The notes under the pieces are model-generated. The model had not been told where the DNA came from. It was given only the letters and a program-made list of their open reading frames with translations, and did no database searches. From Saprospiraceae bacterium (GTDB taxonomy: Bacteria; Bacteroidota; Bacteroidia; Chitinophagales; Saprospiraceae), in the NCBI GenBank assembly GCA_029263015.1, contig JAJCYI010000079.1, positions 1 to 64,000 on the forward strand: a stretch of 64,000 nucleotides of DNA. The letters are read 5' to 3'. This document shows positions 1-10,900 of the stretch, one piece after another. Position numbers and translations under genes: made by a program. How positions within the stretch are numbered: position 1 is the stretch's first letter; each line of letters starts with the position of its first letter.

Positions 1-19
1 TTATTTAGATCTCATGCAA

Positions 20-105
20 GACCTGTCAGGTTGTATTTTTTCTATGTTTTGCTGTGGGAAATATTTCCCACAGCAACACATAGAAAAAATACAACCTGAC
101 AGGTC
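20..105. repeat. 86-bp near-perfect palindrome
   Basis: The two halves around the centre (62/63) are reverse complements over 43 positions with a single mismatch (48/77). The outer arms begin GACCTGTCAGG and the inner part is built on GCTGTGGGAAA. It lies just upstream of the gene at 141. It could be an intergenic palindromic repeat, or a two-way terminator for a gene left of the window, since T-rich and A-rich runs occur in the arms. Its length and symmetry are greater than an ordinary terminator needs. Confidence 0.85.
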
Positions 106-140
106 TGATAAATTTATTAGCTTGGCGGAAATATCGATTC

Positions 141-1427
141 ATGAAGGAAAGAAGACAATTTATCCAACAGCTCTCTAAATTTACAGCCGCCGCTACCTTC
201 CTTCCGTTTTTTCAAACTGCAAATGGCCAGGCCCTTGTCCGTTCATTGGAATCAAATGCTAATGAACAGCTTGGGGACAGCTCTAACGATGAAGATTTTT
301 GGAACCTTATCCACCAGGCTTACACCGTTTCTCCGAATATTATCAACTTAAACAACGGTGGGGTATCGCCGCAACCATTGGTGGTTCAGGAGGCTGTCGA
401 ACATTACAACCGATTGAGCAATGAGGCGCCAAGCCTTTATATGTGGAGAAGATTGGATGAGGGCAAAGAGCCGCTGAGGAGGAAGCTTGCAAATTTAGCA
501 GGTTGTTCTAACGAAGAAATAGCTATTAACCGCAATTCTTCAGAAGCATTGGAAACAGTTATTTTTGGCCTACAACTTAAAGCAGGAGACGAAGTTGTTT
601 TGACAAAACAAGATTACCCTAATATGATAAACGCCTGGAAACAAAGGGCACTCAGAGACGGGATAGTTTTGAAATGGTTGGACTTCCAGTTTCCCATCGA
701 AGATAAACAGGTAATTGTGGAAGGCTTCACCAAAGCTTTTACTCCAAGAACCCGAATCGTGCACATAACCCATATGATTAATTGGATGGGGCAGATTCTC
801 CCAGTGCGTGAAATAGCAGATGAGGCTCGTAAACGAGGGATTGAAGTATTAGTCGATGGGGCACATACCTTTGCACATCTTGATTTTAAAATTCCAGATT
901 TGAATTGCGATTACTTTGGCACAAGTTTGCACAAATGGCTCTGTGCCCCATTTGGAAGTGGGTTGTTATATGTAAAAAAAGAAAAAATCGGAAAACTATT
1001 TCCATTGTTTGCTGCATCTGAACCAGGCTCGGACAATATTAGAAAGTTTGAAAACTTTGGGACACGTTCAATTGCCATTGAACAGGCCATCGGCCATGCA
1101 GTTAATTTTCACGAAATGATCGGAATAAAACGAAAACAGGAACGCCTTCATTTCTTAAAAACGTATTGGACGGAAAAAGCCTTGGAATTGCCAGGGGTGT
1201 CAATCGGGACTTCTTTAATGCCTGAGTATTCATGTGGTATTTCACTGCTCCAGATAAAAGATAAAAACCCTTCGGACGTCGCAAGTTTCTTGTTTACGAA
1301 ATACAAAATCCATAGCGTGGCTATCAATTGGGAAAACATTCATGGTGTGAGGATCACGCCCAATGTTTATACAAGATTAAAAGATTTGGACAGGTTGGTG
1401 GAAGCACTTACAGTTTTCACCTCTTGA
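141..1427 (+). CDS. Exported class V aminotransferase-like PLP protein
   Basis: A 428-residue fold-type I PLP protein of the class V aminotransferase group (isopenicillin N epimerase/cysteine desulfurase-like). The PLP lysine is in the LHKWLCAP stretch near residue 266, preceded by the VDGAHT aspartate motif. The N terminus has a twin-arginine-like sequence (ERRQFIQ) and then a hydrophobic stretch, so Tat export to the periplasm is likely; similar periplasmic members are known. The substrate cannot be told. It stands alone between a palindrome upstream and a hairpin downstream. It is not a good candidate for the tryptophan aminotransferase that the distant cluster would need, because it appears exported. 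Confidence 0.8.
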   Translation: MKERRQFIQQLSKFTAAATFLPFFQTANGQALVRSLESNANEQLGDSSNDEDFWNLIHQAYTVSPNIINLNNGGVSPQPLVVQEAVEHYNRLSNEAPSLYMWRRLDEGKEPLRRKLANLAGCSNEEIAINRNSSEALETVIFGLQLKAGDEVVLTKQDYPNMINAWKQRALRDGIVLKWLDFQFPIEDKQVIVEGFTKAFTPRTRIVHITHMINWMGQILPVREIADEARKRGIEVLVDGAHTFAHLDFKIPDLNCDYFGTSLHKWLCAPFGSGLLYVKKEKIGKLFPLFAASEPGSDNIRKFENFGTRSIAIEQAIGHAVNFHEMIGIKRKQERLHFLKTYWTEKALELPGVSIGTSLMPEYSCGISLLQIKDKNPSDVASFLFTKYKIHSVAINWENIHGVRITPNVYTRLKDLDRLVEALTVFTS

Positions 1428-1433
1428 ATATCC

Positions 1434-1466
1434 AGGTGTCGGACGCTTTCAAAGCGTCCGACACCT
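1434..1466. terminator. Perfect 16-bp-arm hairpin, terminator or repeat
   Basis: Two perfect 16-base arms (AGGTGTCGGACGCTTT and its complement) flank a single base, starting 6 bases after the stop codon of the aminotransferase-like gene. No T-run follows, so it may be an intergenic palindromic repeat that also ends transcription. Confidence 0.6.
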
Positions 1467-1554
1467 AATACCTAGCCACTTTCCCAATTGGTCATCTTTC
1501 TTTCATTTCCTGTTATATCTCAATAAGGACGATAAAATGACAGTGCAATGCAAA

Positions 1555-1583
1555 TTGCTAATGGTACATCCCTTTATATTTGC
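1555..1583 (+). promoter_or_regulatory. Bacteroidota-type promoter for the TonB receptor
   Basis: TATATTTGC at 1575-1583 matches the Bacteroidota -7 box TAnnTTTG. A TTG lies 17 bases upstream at 1555-1557, close to the usual -33 spacing. Transcription from here would leave a leader of about 60 bases before the receptor start at 1649. Confidence 0.5.
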
Positions 1584-1648
1584 GGTTTTAGAATGAAGCC
1601 CTATTTGTAAGGGATTTGTTAATCGACCTTAAGTAACTGATTATCAGT

Positions 1649-3982
1649 ATGAAAATGAATTTTATGAAAAAAATAGTACTTGCGATTTTGCCACTTTTAT
1701 TCTTGTCAATTGCATTGATGGCCCAAAAGGGAGGAACTGTTCGTGGTAATGTTTATAATGCCGAAACAGGAGATCCGATCATTTTTGGGACGGTATTTTT
1801 GAAAGGCACGACCATCGGAGTGAATACCAATGAGAATGGTTTCTTTTCCATCGGTAATGTTCCAGAAGGCGATTATCAGTTGTCTGCAACATATATTGGG
1901 TATGACAGTGTTATGGTCGATATTTCCGTTCGTGCTGGAGGAATCGTATCCAAGAACCTATTGATGACCGAAAGCAGCATCCAACTTGGGACTATTGAGC
2001 TTTCCGCCCGTAAAGAAAGAGCGAGGACAGAAGTCCAGGTTTCGCAAGTAACGGTTTCTGCCAATCAGATCAAAGCGCTTCCAAGTGCTGGTGGGCAGAC
2101 TGATTTGGCTCAATACCTACCAGTTTTGCCTGGAATCATTTCCACTGGAGACCAAGGTGGACAAATATATATCCGTGGCGGATCGCCTATCCAGAATAGG
2201 ATTATGATAGATGGTATGACGATTTTCAACCCCTTTCACAGTATTGGTTTTTTCTCGGTTTTTGAAACGGAAACCATTAAAACTGTAGATGTTTTGACTG
2301 CTGGCTTCAATGCAGAATATGGTGGCCGAGTATCAGCAATAATAGATATCAAGACAAGGGAGGGGAATAAAAAAAGGTTTGCGGGATTGGTAAGTGCGAA
2401 CCCTTTTCAGGCTAAAGCTTTGATTGAGGGGCCAATGAAAAAATTTGAAGAGGGTAGCGGGAGTAGCTCTTTCATGTTCACTGCCAAGAAATCATTTATT
2501 GACAAGACCTCTCCAACATTATATGCCTACGCCGTAGACACGGCTCTATATTCGCTGAGTGACGACCCTAATATCAGCCAAAAAGACAAGGAACGGCTTC
2601 CTTTCGAATATACCGATTTTTATGGAAAATTCTCTTTCCTGACTGGGAATGGCAGTAAGCTCAACCTTTTTGGATTCAATTTCAACGACCGTGTTGACTA
2701 CATTGGGGTTTCCACCCTCGACTGGAATACATTTGGGGGCGGCACCAATTTTACCCTCATCCCGCCCAATTCAAATTTGGTTATTGGTGGAACGATTGCA
2801 TTTTCCAAATACGATATTGAACAGACTGAGGCAGAAAGTGATCCACGTTCGAGCAGCATTTCCAGTTATAATGTAGCCCTGGATTTCACCTACTATGGAT
2901 TAAAAAACGAGATCAAATATGGCTTTGACATCAGTGGGCTGGATACCGAATTTGAATTCACTAATTTTATTGGAAATGTAATTGAGCAGAGTAGCAATAC
3001 TCCTGAAGTTGCTGGTTTTATTAAATTCAAACAGCAATTCGGCAATTGGATAGTTGAACCAAGTGTCAGACTGCAACTTTACCCTTCACAGACGAGTACG
3101 AGCATTGAGCCAAGAATTGGCGCTAAATATAATGCAACGGATTGGTTGAGGTTTAAATTTGCTGGAGGACTTTATTCCCAAAACCTGATTGGATCTGTAA
3201 ACGAACAGGACGTTGTCAATTTATTTGTTGGTTTTTTAACTGGCCCGGAAGAGCAAGTGTTCAACCCCGATGGCTCCGTTACAGATCACCGTTTGCAAAA
3301 AGCTACCCACGGAGTAGCAGGATTTGAAGTTGACCTGACCAACAATCTTGAATTAAACATTGAAGGTTATTTGAAAGATTACAGCCAACTTATCCAAATC
3401 AACCGGAATAAACTTGATCCTCAAGATCCTGATTTTGTAACGGAAAAGGGACAAGCCTATGGAGGTGACATTTCACTTAGGTACGAAACAAAATCTCTAT
3501 TCACTTGGGTTACTTATGCGCTTTCATATGTAAATAGGAATGATGGAGAACAGGAATATCCAACTATTTTCGATAGGCGCCACAACCTGAATATCTTGAC
3601 GACTTATAAATTTGGTAAAAAATGGGAAGCAGCTGCCCGGTGGAATCTTGGCACTGGATTTCCATTCAGTCTTTCTCAAGGATTTTTCAATGAAATCAAT
3701 TTCTCTGATGAGGGATTAGGCACTGATCCGCTAACGGAAAATGGAAACCTTGGAATTATCCTGGATGAAAAACGTAACAATGGCAGGCTTCCGACCTACC
3801 ACCGTATGGATATATCGTTGAAAAAAACAATTGATATTACCAAATATTCGAGCTTAGAGCTGGTGGCAAGCGCTACGAACATTTACGACAGGGACAATAT
3901 TTTTTATTTTGACAGAATCCGGAACCAAAGAGTCAATCAACTACCAATCATGCCCAGTTTCGGGGCAACATTCACATTCTGA
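1649..3982 (+). CDS. TonB-dependent receptor with CarboxypepD-like N-terminal domain
   Basis: A 777-residue outer-membrane receptor. A signal peptide ends near residue 25. A carboxypeptidase-D regulatory-like beta-sandwich follows (about residues 28-115), with GTVRGNVYNAETGDPI at its start. Then comes the plug domain (YIRGGSPIQNRIMIDG near residue 175) and a C-terminal beta-barrel ending in an aromatic residue (GATFTF). The family imports large substrates with energy from TonB. There is no adjacent SusD, so it is not a typical glycan pair. The cargo is unknown. It is followed directly by a strong terminator, so it is probably a single-gene unit. Confidence 0.88.
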   Translation: MKMNFMKKIVLAILPLLFLSIALMAQKGGTVRGNVYNAETGDPIIFGTVFLKGTTIGVNTNENGFFSIGNVPEGDYQLSATYIGYDSVMVDISVRAGGIVSKNLLMTESSIQLGTIELSARKERARTEVQVSQVTVSANQIKALPSAGGQTDLAQYLPVLPGIISTGDQGGQIYIRGGSPIQNRIMIDGMTIFNPFHSIGFFSVFETETIKTVDVLTAGFNAEYGGRVSAIIDIKTREGNKKRFAGLVSANPFQAKALIEGPMKKFEEGSGSSSFMFTAKKSFIDKTSPTLYAYAVDTALYSLSDDPNISQKDKERLPFEYTDFYGKFSFLTGNGSKLNLFGFNFNDRVDYIGVSTLDWNTFGGGTNFTLIPPNSNLVIGGTIAFSKYDIEQTEAESDPRSSSISSYNVALDFTYYGLKNEIKYGFDISGLDTEFEFTNFIGNVIEQSSNTPEVAGFIKFKQQFGNWIVEPSVRLQLYPSQTSTSIEPRIGAKYNATDWLRFKFAGGLYSQNLIGSVNEQDVVNLFVGFLTGPEEQVFNPDGSVTDHRLQKATHGVAGFEVDLTNNLELNIEGYLKDYSQLIQINRNKLDPQDPDFVTEKGQAYGGDISLRYETKSLFTWVTYALSYVNRNDGEQEYPTIFDRRHNLNILTTYKFGKKWEAAARWNLGTGFPFSLSQGFFNEINFSDEGLGTDPLTENGNLGIILDEKRNNGRLPTYHRMDISLKKTIDITKYSSLELVASATNIYDRDNIFYFDRIRNQRVNQLPIMPSFGATFTF

Positions 3983-3984
3983 TC

Positions 3985-4024
3985 AAAAATTAAGGCCTGG
4001 ACACAATTCAGGCCTTAATTTTTT
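3985..4024 (+). terminator. Rho-independent terminator
   Basis: Complementary arms AAAAATTAAGGCCTG and CAGGCCTTAATTTTT with a 9-base loop and a T-run, starting just after the receptor stop codon. Confidence 0.85.
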
Positions 4025-4089
4025 GGAGCTTTTCTTACTTTCGCCGCTGATTTATTTTTGAACTGTTCCTAAAATAAAAATATTGAATT

Positions 4090-5292
4090 ATGAATCTTCA
4101 CGAATACCAGGGAAAAGAATTGTTGAAAGGATATGGGGTGCCGATCCAAGAAGGATTTGTGGCCACTACCGTTGATGAAGCTGTAGATGCTTGGAGCAAG
4201 ATCAGGGAACAAACTGGAACTGAATTTACAGTGGTGAAAGCTCAAATCCATGCAGGTGGCCGTGGCAAGGGCGGAGGGGTAAAGGTTGTCAAAGACTTAA
4301 ATGCTTTAAAAGAAAATGCAGGCAACATTCTTGGGATGATGCTCAAAACACCCCAGACGCCAGGTGGAATGGACGGGGAAGGCAAATTGGTAAGAAAAGT
4401 ACTTATTGCTGAAGATAGTTACCGCCCTGATTTTGATGCTTGCGATGAATTTTATGTTTCTATTTTGACAGACAGGGAGAAAAAATGCAATGTCATTATT
4501 TATTCCACCGAAGGTGGGATGGACATAGAAAAAGTGGCTGAGGAAACCCCTCACCTACTTCATAAGGAATACATCGACGCTGAACTTGGCTTGCTTGGAT
4601 TTCAAGCTAGGAAGGTTGCGTTCAACTTAGGATTGAATGGTTTAGCTTTCAAGAACATGGTGAAATTCATCGGCAATCTATACAAAGCTTTCCTCGGTGC
4701 TGATGCTACCTTGTTCGAAATAAATCCTTGTTTATTAACGGCTGATGAACGCATCGTTGCAGTAGATTGCAAAGTGTCATTGGACGAAAACGCTTTATTT
4801 AGACACAAAGATTTGGAAGCCATTCGGGATACAGATGAAGAAGACCCAACAGAAGTTGAAGCAAGGAGTTTTGATTTGAACTATGTAAAATTGGATGGAA
4901 ATGTAGGCTGCATGGTAAATGGGGCCGGGCTTGCAATGGCAACCATGGACATCATTAAACTATCGGGTGGAGAGCCAGCCAACTTCCTTGATGTTGGTGG
5001 GACGGCTGATGCCAAGAGGGTTGAACAAGCATTCAAAATCATCCTCAAAGACCCTGAAGTAAAGGCCATTTTAATTAATATTTTTGGAGGGATAGTGCGT
5101 TGCGATAGGGTAGCACAAGGGGTAGTCGATGCTTATAAAAATATGGGCAATATTAATGTGCCAATCATCGTCCGCTTACAGGGCACCAATGCCGACATCG
5201 GTAAAAAGATCATTGATGAATCTGGACTTGAAGTTCATTCTGCCATACTGTTACAAGACGCTGCTGATAAGGTGAAGGCAGTGCTTTCGTGA
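4090..5292 (+). CDS. sucC: Succinyl-CoA ligase (ADP/GDP-forming) beta subunit
   Basis: A 400-residue protein matching the family's normal length. It begins [12 protein letters not shown], typical of SucC. The N-terminal ATP-grasp domain has the glycine-rich loop [13 protein letters not shown] near residue 55, and the CoA-ligase domain has the NIFGGI motif near residue 335. It forms ATP or GTP from succinyl-CoA in the TCA cycle together with SucD, which is not adjacent here. TACTTTCG at 4036-4043 resembles a Bacteroidota -7 box and could serve it, but no good -33 element was found. Confidence 0.95.
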   Translation: MNLHEYQGKELLKGYGVPIQEGFVATTVDEAVDAWSKIREQTGTEFTVVKAQIHAGGRGKGGGVKVVKDLNALKENAGNILGMMLKTPQTPGGMDGEGKLVRKVLIAEDSYRPDFDACDEFYVSILTDREKKCNVIIYSTEGGMDIEKVAEETPHLLHKEYIDAELGLLGFQARKVAFNLGLNGLAFKNMVKFIGNLYKAFLGADATLFEINPCLLTADERIVAVDCKVSLDENALFRHKDLEAIRDTDEEDPTEVEARSFDLNYVKLDGNVGCMVNGAGLAMATMDIIKLSGGEPANFLDVGGTADAKRVEQAFKIILKDPEVKAILINIFGGIVRCDRVAQGVVDAYKNMGNINVPIIVRLQGTNADIGKKIIDESGLEVHSAILLQDAADKVKAVLS

Positions 5293-5309
5293 TTCTCATT
5301 TTTGCTATA

Positions 5310-5342
5310 AAAGTTGACACCTTTTGGAAAGGTGTCAACTTT
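5310..5342. terminator. Bidirectional terminator between convergent genes
   Basis: Arms AAAGTTGACACCTT and AAGGTGTCAACTTT around a 5-base loop, with A- and T-rich flanks. It lies between sucC (plus) and the minus-strand gene ending at 5351 and probably serves both. Confidence 0.7.
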
Positions 5343-5350
5343 GGGCAAAA

Positions 5351-5935
5351 TCAAAACAACGATAAGATCAGGAAAAACAACAAGATCACCACGGCGATTA
5401 CAATATAATTCTGAAACGAACCCCATTGATTTCTGTATTCGTTAAATAACAACTCCACACAATCCAGCCATTTCAATCCTCGGATAGCTCCTTCGTTACC
5501 TAAAAACAAATATTTCCGCTTATTCTTCCTTGATTGGTCCCCATGTTTTTTGAGGATCAAAAAATTGGAATTCAGGAATGCCAGTTCGTACAGTTCACTT
5601 TTGGAAGGGTCGTTCGACCGGCCACCTTGTTCGATGATAATCTTATTGGTCGAATCCAACAGCCGCCATTTTCCACGCGAAACATTCCCGTCAACAGATT
5701 GCAAGTACTCACCCCCATCGTTAAAAAAATGGAGTACTGTTTCCTGAAAACCAGGGTCATCTCGAATTTCCAACCAAGGCTTTCCACCCTCCATGACATA
5801 GTAATTCAATTCCCTTAAATCCTCACTCAAATGCCGCACTTCAGGTAACATGGTATCGAGGTACTCATCCAGCGATTGTTTATGAGGTAAGTTGACTTCA
5901 AAAGTTTGGTCAATTTTCTGTAGTGGATTATCCAT
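5351..5935 (-). CDS. Hypothetical tail-anchored membrane protein
   Basis: About 194 residues if it starts at the second Met (MDNPLQ); an earlier start at 5959 would add eight residues. The body is soluble and mixed alpha/beta with no motif I recognise. The last 20 residues (IVIAVVILLFFLILSLF region) form one hydrophobic segment at the very C terminus, so a tail-anchored inner-membrane protein facing the cytoplasm is likely. Function is unknown. Confidence 0.6.
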   Translation of the reverse strand: MDNPLQKIDQTFEVNLPHKQSLDEYLDTMLPEVRHLSEDLRELNYYVMEGGKPWLEIRDDPGFQETVLHFFNDGGEYLQSVDGNVSRGKWRLLDSTNKIIIEQGGRSNDPSKSELYELAFLNSNFLILKKHGDQSRKNKRKYLFLGNEGAIRGLKWLDCVELLFNEYRNQWGSFQNYIVIAVVILLFFLILSLF

Positions 5936-6000
5936 GCTGCTCTGGTAAATTTTTAGCAAAGATAATACAGGATCAAGAGTTGCGCCAGCTAAAGGTCAAA

Positions 6001-7152
6001 TCAATCTATCAAAATGAATTCCACCCGCCGATTCATGGCCTTGCCTTCGGCTGTGTTGTTCGGAGCGATTGGAGAATTTTCTCCAATCCCTTTTGCTGAT
6101 AGTCTATTTGCAGGGATTCCCTCCTTTATTAGGGCGGATAGTACAGCAGATGCTCTTTTTTGGGAGAGGTCCAGATTGTATGCGCCAGATCCATCTCCGT
6201 CGGTATGCCCTTCTATGCGGAGATTGACATCGGTGTGCAACTTCATCATATCGGCCACATTAATAATGGTGCGCCAGGATTCGCTTTTTAGCTCAGCTTT
6301 GTTGTATTCAAAATGGATGTCATTGGTCACAAATTTGCCTTCCGTAATTAATCGGTCATATAATGGGACACCTCCTTCTGCAATGCGGATATTTTTAATC
6401 ATGGCGTATTTGCCCTTACTTGCACCACCGGTTAATGCTTTAATAGAAAGGCTGTTTGGTATGTCTTTTATGTTCGGTTTGTTATGCAAGCGTTCACCGT
6501 TATAATAAATTTTTAGTGATCTTTTATTAAAAGAAACTGCGATATGCCTCCAGCCAATTGAATATTTTTCTTTTGCACGGGTAATGCTCTGGCCATAAAT
6601 TCCATCGCTCCTTACTGTAAAACTTTCACGGCTTTTATCGAAATTTACCGAATACGCCTCATTCCCATAATTATGGAAATAGCAGTCAAATTCGATAGTA
6701 AACTGTTCGGGCAAATATTCCTTCTTGTCGATAAGTGGGAAAATTTCCCCTCCACTTGCATAGCCAATCACATTTTTACCCTCAAATTTCATCACCTCAA
6801 TATTCCCTGTTCTTAAATCCCACTTTGATGGGAATTCACCCAGCAATTCCCTTTTTAATGTGTCAATAAAAATGATCTTTTCGCCTGGGATAAAATCACT
6901 TGCATTCCGAGTTTGGGTCGGATTTGAGTTAATGTCTGAATTATTTGGATCATTATCTGAATCGCTTTTATTGTCTCCATTACCATCAGGCGATTTTTTA
7001 TTATCGTCTTTATTAAAAATGTCTTCAATTTTTTTATTGGTCTTTTTACTGATTTCCCGGTTGGTTTTATTTTGTGCACTATTGACTACTTGGCAAGATC
7101 CGTAAATAAATAAAAAGGAAAATAATGCGAGAAGAACTGTGAACTGTTTCAT
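6001..7152 (-). CDS. OmpA-family lipoprotein with LamG-like domain
   Basis: 383 residues. The signal peptide ends in a lipobox-like YGSC with the lipidated Cys at residue 20. An Asp/Asn/Lys-rich low-complexity linker follows (about residues 25-80). The middle (about 95-250) looks like a concanavalin/LamG-type beta-sandwich. The C terminus (about 270-383) is an OmpA peptidoglycan-binding domain with the EGHTDGDG motif and the SQKRA and NRRVEF stretches. Such proteins tie the outer membrane to peptidoglycan. It is transcribed separately from the regulator pair upstream. Confidence 0.85.
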   Translation of the reverse strand: MKQFTVLLALFSFLFIYGSCQVVNSAQNKTNREISKKTNKKIEDIFNKDDNKKSPDGNGDNKSDSDNDPNNSDINSNPTQTRNASDFIPGEKIIFIDTLKRELLGEFPSKWDLRTGNIEVMKFEGKNVIGYASGGEIFPLIDKKEYLPEQFTIEFDCYFHNYGNEAYSVNFDKSRESFTVRSDGIYGQSITRAKEKYSIGWRHIAVSFNKRSLKIYYNGERLHNKPNIKDIPNSLSIKALTGGASKGKYAMIKNIRIAEGGVPLYDRLITEGKFVTNDIHFEYNKAELKSESWRTIINVADMMKLHTDVNLRIEGHTDGDGSGAYNLDLSQKRASAVLSALIKEGIPANRLSAKGIGENSPIAPNNTAEGKAMNRRVEFILID

Positions 7153-7233
7153 GATACTGAATTTGATTAAGATTTTAGAACCAGTTTGGGTTTGGAATTA
7201 GTGGAAGACCCAAAGAAGTTCTAATTCACGAAA

Positions 7234-7260
7234 CAAAATTATATCAGGGAAGTGTGCCAA
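7234..7260 (-). promoter_or_regulatory. Candidate Bacteroidota-type promoter for the OmpA lipoprotein
   Basis: Read on the minus strand, TTG (7260-7258) lies 16 bases before TAATTTTG (7241-7234), which fits the TAnnTTTG box. The leader to the start at 7152 would be about 75 bases. Confidence 0.4.
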
Positions 7261-7289
7261 GAAATCGCCCATTTGGGGTAAAATGGGAC

Positions 7290-7925
7290 TTATATCAATC
7301 TATCTTTAATAGCTTTCTTAATGGCTTCGGCCCTTGAATTGACGTGGAGTTTATTGTAAATGTTTTTTATATGGGTTTTTACCGTGTGAGGGCTGAGATA
7401 TATTTCAGCAGCAACAGTGCGGTAATTCATGCCCTGGCTCAACAATTTCAACACTTCGGTTTCTCTATCGGAAAGTGGTGAAGGCTCGTTGCTATGAAAT
7501 GATTTGATGACTTGGCGGGCAATATTTGCGCTCATTGGGGCACCGCCTTGGTGAGCTTCTTTTATAGATTTTAGTAATTCGGAGGGCGGTGTGTCTTTGA
7601 CCAAATATCCTGTGGCTCCTGCACAGATGGAATTGAAAATAGTATCATCATCTTGGCGAATAGTGAGCATAATAAAGTCAGTGTCAGGCATTTGTGGCTT
7701 TAGTTTCTTGACACCCACAATCCCGTTCAACCCTGGCAATTCCACATCCATTAACACCACGTTTATGTAGTTGCCGGGCAAGGAGGCAAGGGCTGATTCG
7801 CAATCCTCATATGAATATTTGCATCTAAATCCTGGCGTGCCATCAATAATCAATGCCAAAGTCTGGCGAATTTCGTGATCGTCTTCGACAATGGCAACAT
7901 GGATAATTTCAGATATTATTTTCAT
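7290..7925 (-). CDS. NarL/LuxR-family response regulator
   Basis: About 211 residues from MKIISEII; a longer start at 7958 is possible. The receiver domain carries the acidic pair (VEDD), the phosphoacceptor Asp in MDVELPG and the conserved Lys in VKDTPPSE. The C-terminal LuxR-type helix-turn-helix begins LSDRETEVLKLL and contains SPHTVKTHI. It lies 60 bases downstream of the sensor kinase and is its probable partner. Target genes are not evident. Confidence 0.9.
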   Translation of the reverse strand: MKIISEIIHVAIVEDDHEIRQTLALIIDGTPGFRCKYSYEDCESALASLPGNYINVVLMDVELPGLNGIVGVKKLKPQMPDTDFIMLTIRQDDDTIFNSICAGATGYLVKDTPPSELLKSIKEAHQGGAPMSANIARQVIKSFHSNEPSPLSDRETEVLKLLSQGMNYRTVAAEIYLSPHTVKTHIKNIYNKLHVNSRAEAIKKAIKDRLI

Positions 7926-7984
7926 TTCATCAACAAATTCTGAATGAACAATGAACAAGTTATTGTTTAATTAAACAAAAAGCA

Positions 7985-10900
7985 TTACCCCATTTGCGCT
8001 ATATTGATTTTTAACAAAATGGTGGTGCCAGTTCCAATTATTGGCATTATTGTAAATATTGCATTTATTTTCTTAGCTCGCTCTTTCATGTTTTTTATTC
8101 CATATCCTCTAATTTTTATTTCTTCATCAAACCCGTTTCCATCATCTTTCAAAAATATGTCAAAATGGGTTTCTTTTTCCTCAATAATAAATTGACAACT
8201 TGTTGCAGAGGAATATTTAAGACAATTATGCATGCCTTCTTTAAAAATCAATAAAACCTGTTTTCTTACGTCTGGTGGAAGTGGCAGCTTTTCATATTTA
8301 TCGTGAATTCCTATTGAATTGAATAATATGCCAGACCGGTCAAAAAGCTTGTCTCCAAATTCCTGCAGCCTCAACAAAGTTTGAAACAAGCTGTCAGATT
8401 TTGGGTCTAAAGTCCAAATCAAATCACGCATTCCATTTGATAGGCCAATAGTATTTTCACTTATTTTATTCAATAATTGTTTGACTGTAGTTGGTTCAAG
8501 TAGTTGCCTCTCGGCCAGTTCTATAAACAGGGCAATCTTGGTGAGGCGGTGACCAAGCTCATCGTGAAAATCCGCAGCATTTTGCTTTCGCAATAATTCC
8601 CTTTCTTCAAACCGCGCTTTTTCAATAGCTGCTTTGGTTTTAATCACCCTGATTTTTTTATTTATTTTTAATTTAATTAAAAAATAAATCAGGGAAGAGA
8701 AGGAAAGGATATAAATAATATACGCCCACCATGTCTTCCAAGGTGGAGGAAATATTTCAATGGTAAGAGCCGTTGGATTTTCGTTCCAATTGCCATCGTT
8801 GTTCGATCCTTTTACTTCAAATAAATACTTGCCTGGAGAAAGATTGGTATATGTTGTATTATTGTCATGACCTGAGTAAACCCATTCTTCATCGACACCT
8901 GTCATTTTATATGCATATTTATTCATAGAAGGGTTGGTGAATTCAAGGCCGGCAAATTTAAGGCTGATCATGTTTTGCCAATATTCTAAATAAATAGTAT
9001 CAGTTTTGCAGATTGATGCTTTAAGTCCAGTCTTATTTTTTTCTGAAATTTTAGCTTGCTTGTTTAATATTTTTAATTCAGTAATGACAATTTCTGGAAG
9101 ATTTTGGTTTTTGGAAAGATCGGATGGCTTGAAGTAATTTAAGCCACCTGGGGTTCCAAAAAACAGATTTCCATCGACATCGCAATGGGATGCACGGAAC
9201 ACCATCGCATTGCTAGCCAACCCATCGTTTTTATAGTATGTTTTGATGACGGGCGATTCATTTTTAATTATTTTATCAGGATCAAAATGAACAAGTCCAC
9301 GATTGGTTCCCAGCCACAAATCGCCCATTTTGTCTTCTTCTATAGATTGTATCACATCGTTAGGAATGCCATCATAATATCCGAAACTTCTAAATTTTGC
9401 GCGTTCACCTGCGTTTTTTTGAATAACCAAATTTAATCCTCCCCTCGTGGCTATCCACAAGCGGCCTTTCGAATCAAGCAGCATATCGGAGACGGTATTA
9501 TTGCTTAAGCTTTCAGGGCTATTCAGCTCGTTTTTGTAATTATCAAAAAATTCCCTGCCAGCATTTTGCATGTATTTACTTACGCCATTGAACGTGCCGA
9601 TCCAATATTGACCAAATTGGTCTTTTTCAGCCACCATTGTAGACGCATTGACCAATGCATCATTTTTGGAATCATCCATGTCATAATTTTGGAACTGGGT
9701 AGCTGCAATATTCGACGGGTCAAATGTCATTTTTGATAACTGGCCATAAGTCAATACCCAATATTCCCCTGTCCTTATTTCCTTTACATTCCTGATATAG
9801 GAGTGAGGTAGGCCGTCATCATTGGTAAAATAATCAAAAGAAGGGAGTTTGTTATCTGTGATGTTAATTTCAAAATCATTTAAATTTATATAATTCAATC
9901 CATTGAATGTAGACACCCAGATGTAACCTTGACTGTCTTCAAATATTCCAAATATATTACTATGGGAGAGGCTGTTTTTTTCTTTTTCATTGTGATAATA
10001 AGAATTGAATTTATACTCTTTATTTTTAAATTTTTCTGCAGATAAAAAATTCAACCCATTCCTTGTGCCAACCCATAAATTACCATGGCTGTCACGATGG
10101 ATCGCCTTTATTATCGGATCGCTTAGGGAGAACAAATCCAAGTTGCTTGAATAAACTGCATGAAATTTATTCTTGGATGGAGTCACCTTGTCAAGCCCGC
10201 CTGACGTTCCGACCCAGATATTTTCAGACCGATCTTTCAAGATGCTCGTTACTTGGTTCATCCTTAAGCTGGTTTTATCGGCATCATCATTTTTGTGATG
10301 AATGAAATTCAGTGGATTCTGATCGTCCCCTGTGAGCCTCACCTCGTTCAACCCACCATTAAAAGTGCATATCCAGAGGCGTTCGTTGCTTTCTGCTATT
10401 ATGTTTTCCACGAAATTGTGACTTAGGCTATTTGGGTTGCCAGCTTCATTTCCGAACCGTTGGTACTTGTACCCATCCGCAGATTCAATGACCCGGTAAA
10501 ATCCATCATTGCTGCCCATCCAAATTGTGCCGTTCGGCTGCTGGGTAATTCCCCAGATGCGACCAGTTTTAAGGCCGTTTGGGTTCTCTGGTTCTGGCAA
10601 GTATCGGTCAAACTGGAAAGTTCCATCATTTTTATAAACCGTGACCCCATTGGCTGTAGCAAACCAGAGGTTCCCATCTTTATCTTCAAAAACACTCCAA
10701 ACTATTGCGTCCGTGATAGAATTTGGATTTTCGACTTGTGGTAAAAATTGCAACCAATCACGGCTTTTTGCATCTAATCGGAACAACCCACCATAAGTCC
10801 CATACCAGATAAACCCTTCTTTGTCTTCAATCAAACTATGAATGTTGTTTTCGCCTTCAAATTTGTTTCCCCCACCCATTTTCAAAAACCTATCGAACCG

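Noticed and set aside
141-1427. Class V aminotransferase as the tryptophan aminotransferase of the pathway
   Set aside because: It has a Tat-like signal, belongs to a different aminotransferase class from known aromatic aminotransferases, and is 25 kb away.
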